Source: Candidatus Nanoarchaeia archaeon
Lineage (GTDB): Archaea; Nanobdellota; Nanobdellia; Woesearchaeales; UBA10216
Length of the DNA: 40,194 nucleotides
NCBI GenBank assembly: GCA_028279045.1
Contig: JANQSZ010000029.1
Location: 1 to 40,194 of the forward strand
Direction of reading: 5' to 3'
Shown here: positions 38,988 to 40,194 of the stretch, in pieces
Layout of the letters: each line of letters begins with the position of its first letter
Numbering within the stretch: position 1 is the stretch's first letter
Position numbers and translations under genes: made by a program
Notes under the pieces: model-generated
What the model was told of the DNA's origin: nothing
The model's database searches: none
Seen by the model: only the letters and a program-made list of their open reading frames with translations

Positions 38988-39581
38988 TTACCGTTTGCGG
39001 CGCTTAGCAGGCTTCTTCTTGCCAGCCTTCTTTTTGGCCTTCTTCGGAGCCTTCTTTTTCGCTTTCTTAGCTACTTTCTTGGCTTTCCGCTTTGGCGCCT
39101 TCTTCTTTGCTTTTTTCTTGGCTTTCTTCGGAGCTTTCTTTTTGGCCTTCTTCGGCTTCTTCTTCGCTTTCTTTTTCGCAGCTTTCTTTTTCGGCTTCTT
39201 CTTAGCTGCCTTCTTCTTTGCTTTCTTCTTAGCAGCTTTCTTCTTCGGCTTAGCAACCTTCTTCTTTGGTAGCTTTGCTTCGAGTGATCGTAATTCTGCA
39301 ACGCGCTCAGCGATCTTCCGCTGCAGTGTCTCTTTTGTCTTTACTCTAGAAATTTCTCGGGCAAGCTCTTTATCTTGAATAATGTCCCGAATCCATACTT
39401 CGAAGTCATTCTTGTCCCGGTTTACATGATACCGAAACACATCGTCATCAATCTTCGCGAGTGTTGCAGCTAAACTCTGGATGTCTGGCAACATATCATT
39501 CGTACATAACCAGAAATTAACCTCTGCTGGAACCTTCGACAGAATTCTATGAGCTTCGTTTGGTGTTACAGTTTTCTTCAT
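38988..39581 (-). CDS. DUF5752-like N-terminal domain fused to histone-H1-like Lys/Ala/Pro tail
   Basis: N-term '...NFWLCTNDMLPDIQSLAATLAKIDDDVFRYHVNRDKNDFEVWIRDIIQDKELAREI'; C-term KKAAKKKAKKKAAKKKPKKK repeats. Confidence 0.75.
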   Translation of the reverse strand: MKKTVTPNEAHRILSKVPAEVNFWLCTNDMLPDIQSLAATLAKIDDDVFRYHVNRDKNDFEVWIRDIIQDKELAREISRVKTKETLQRKIAERVAELRSLEAKLPKKKVAKPKKKAAKKKAKKKAAKKKPKKKAAKKKAKKKPKKAKKKAPKKAKKKAKKKAPKRKAKKVAKKAKKKAPKKAKKKAGKKKPAKRRKR

Positions 39582-39697
39582 TAAGAGCCCCTATACTCCC
39601 TTAAATACACAGGGTCATCGTGAAACTATATATACTTTATTTCCCACTACAGAGTTGCACCACTAAGAATAAATAGATTTATTCCTCTAAGGGTCCC

Positions 39698-39823
39698 ATG
39701 GATAAGCGGGGTAGCTTTTTCGCAGACTTTTTCTTCGTCGATGTTAAAGACATTTCTAACTGGATAGCCCTTGCACTTGCAATTGGCCTATTCTGGTGGT
39801 CATTCAAGCAGATTTTCGGATAA
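39698..39823 (+). CDS. Small single-TM protein (41 aa)
   Basis: MDKRGSFFADFFFVDVKDISNWIALALAIGLFWWSFKQIFG; preferred over the antisense ORF 39679..39939. Confidence 0.5.
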   Translation: MDKRGSFFADFFFVDVKDISNWIALALAIGLFWWSFKQIFG

Positions 39824-39886
39824 ATCCAAAATTTTCTATAAATTATATACCATATTTTTATATTAGCTTCAACACTAAACAACAGC

Positions 39887-40036
39887 ATGAATGAACTAAA
39901 CTTCTTCCAATCAGTAAACTTTCTCGAGCCGAAGTGCACGAACTGCGAGGAAGCATTGGACTATGGTTCCAATACACGGTACGAAGAAAAAGAGAACACA
40001 CACATCTGCCTTAATTGTGGCACTCCTATTCGGTAA
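39887..40036 (+). CDS. Small zinc-ribbon protein (49 aa)
   Basis: MNELNFFQSVNFLEPKCTNCEEALDYGSNTRYEEKENTHICLNCGTPIR; CxxC...CxxC. Confidence 0.65.
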   Translation: MNELNFFQSVNFLEPKCTNCEEALDYGSNTRYEEKENTHICLNCGTPIR

Positions 40037-40047
40037 TTCTACAAATC

Positions 40048-40054
40048 TTTATAA
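40048..40054 (+). promoter_or_regulatory. Archaeal TATA box of leaderless promoter
   Basis: TTTATAA, centre 27 nt before ATG 40078; same spacing at 8144-8150, 10575-10581, 28223-28229, 30518-30524. Confidence 0.7.
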
Positions 40055-40077
40055 GCAAATTGTCGTGACCAATAGCT

Positions 40078-40194
40078 ATGTTCCTCGATAGGTACGATTT
40101 CAAAGAAATTGAGTCTAAAGCGCATAAGCGCTGGGAAGAACACCGTGTTGCTGAGCAAACAATCAAGCATGATCCAAGCAAACCACTTTTTTCT
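40078..40194 (+). CDS. Class I aminoacyl-tRNA synthetase N-terminus, probably ValRS (3'-truncated)
   Basis: MFLDRYDFKEIESKAHKRWEEHRVAEQTIKHDPSKPLFS; TTTATAA centred 27 nt upstream. Confidence 0.6.
   Translation, partial: MFLDRYDFKEIESKAHKRWEEHRVAEQTIKHDPSKPLFS

Noticed and set aside
38995-39378. Phe/Ala-rich plus-strand ORF
   Set aside because: Antisense of the Lys-rich H1-like tail.
39679-39939. 86-aa minus-strand ORF
   Set aside because: Antisense of a better small TM ORF (39698-39823) and of the promoter region of the zinc-ribbon gene.

Overview
Archaeal chromosomal window, probably DPANN/Woesearchaeota-like. The archaeal call rests on ribosomal protein L21e, RpoF/Rpb4, a DUF655 protein, BHB-type tRNA introns and TATA-box leaderless promoters. 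Left part: end of a truncated Cys-rich/DNRLRE surface protein, then a giant 2281-aa secreted Asp/Asn/Cys-rich protein with about 38 DUF4215-like repeats and two VWA domains, then housekeeping-like genes (DoxX-like, CBS, AlkD-like, lipase-like, YdeI-like). Middle (about 13.5-24.8 kb): an accessory-looking segment with an 1853-aa RHS/YD-repeat protein plus an unknown 524-531-aa upstream partner, a PF10137-type TIR-like protein next to a membrane protein, and a tandemly duplicated micro-cassette of two overlapping small ORFs. This segment lies between two inverted, paralogous class II tRNA genes that both carry T-loop introns. Right part: many small orphan and membrane proteins, an inositol-monophosphatase-like enzyme, two VOC proteins, a XerA-type tyrosine recombinase beside a repeat-rich non-coding region, tandem paralogs of unknown function, a DUF655/rpoF/L21e cluster headed by a protein with a histone-H1-like Lys-rich tail, and the start of a class I aminoacyl-tRNA synthetase (probably ValRS). 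Best candidates for novelty: the class II tRNA pair (one with a GAA anticodon), the duplicated overlapping micro-cassette at 23.6-24.3 kb, and the RHS/partner/TIR segment. No database search was run; family names come from recognised sequence motifs.
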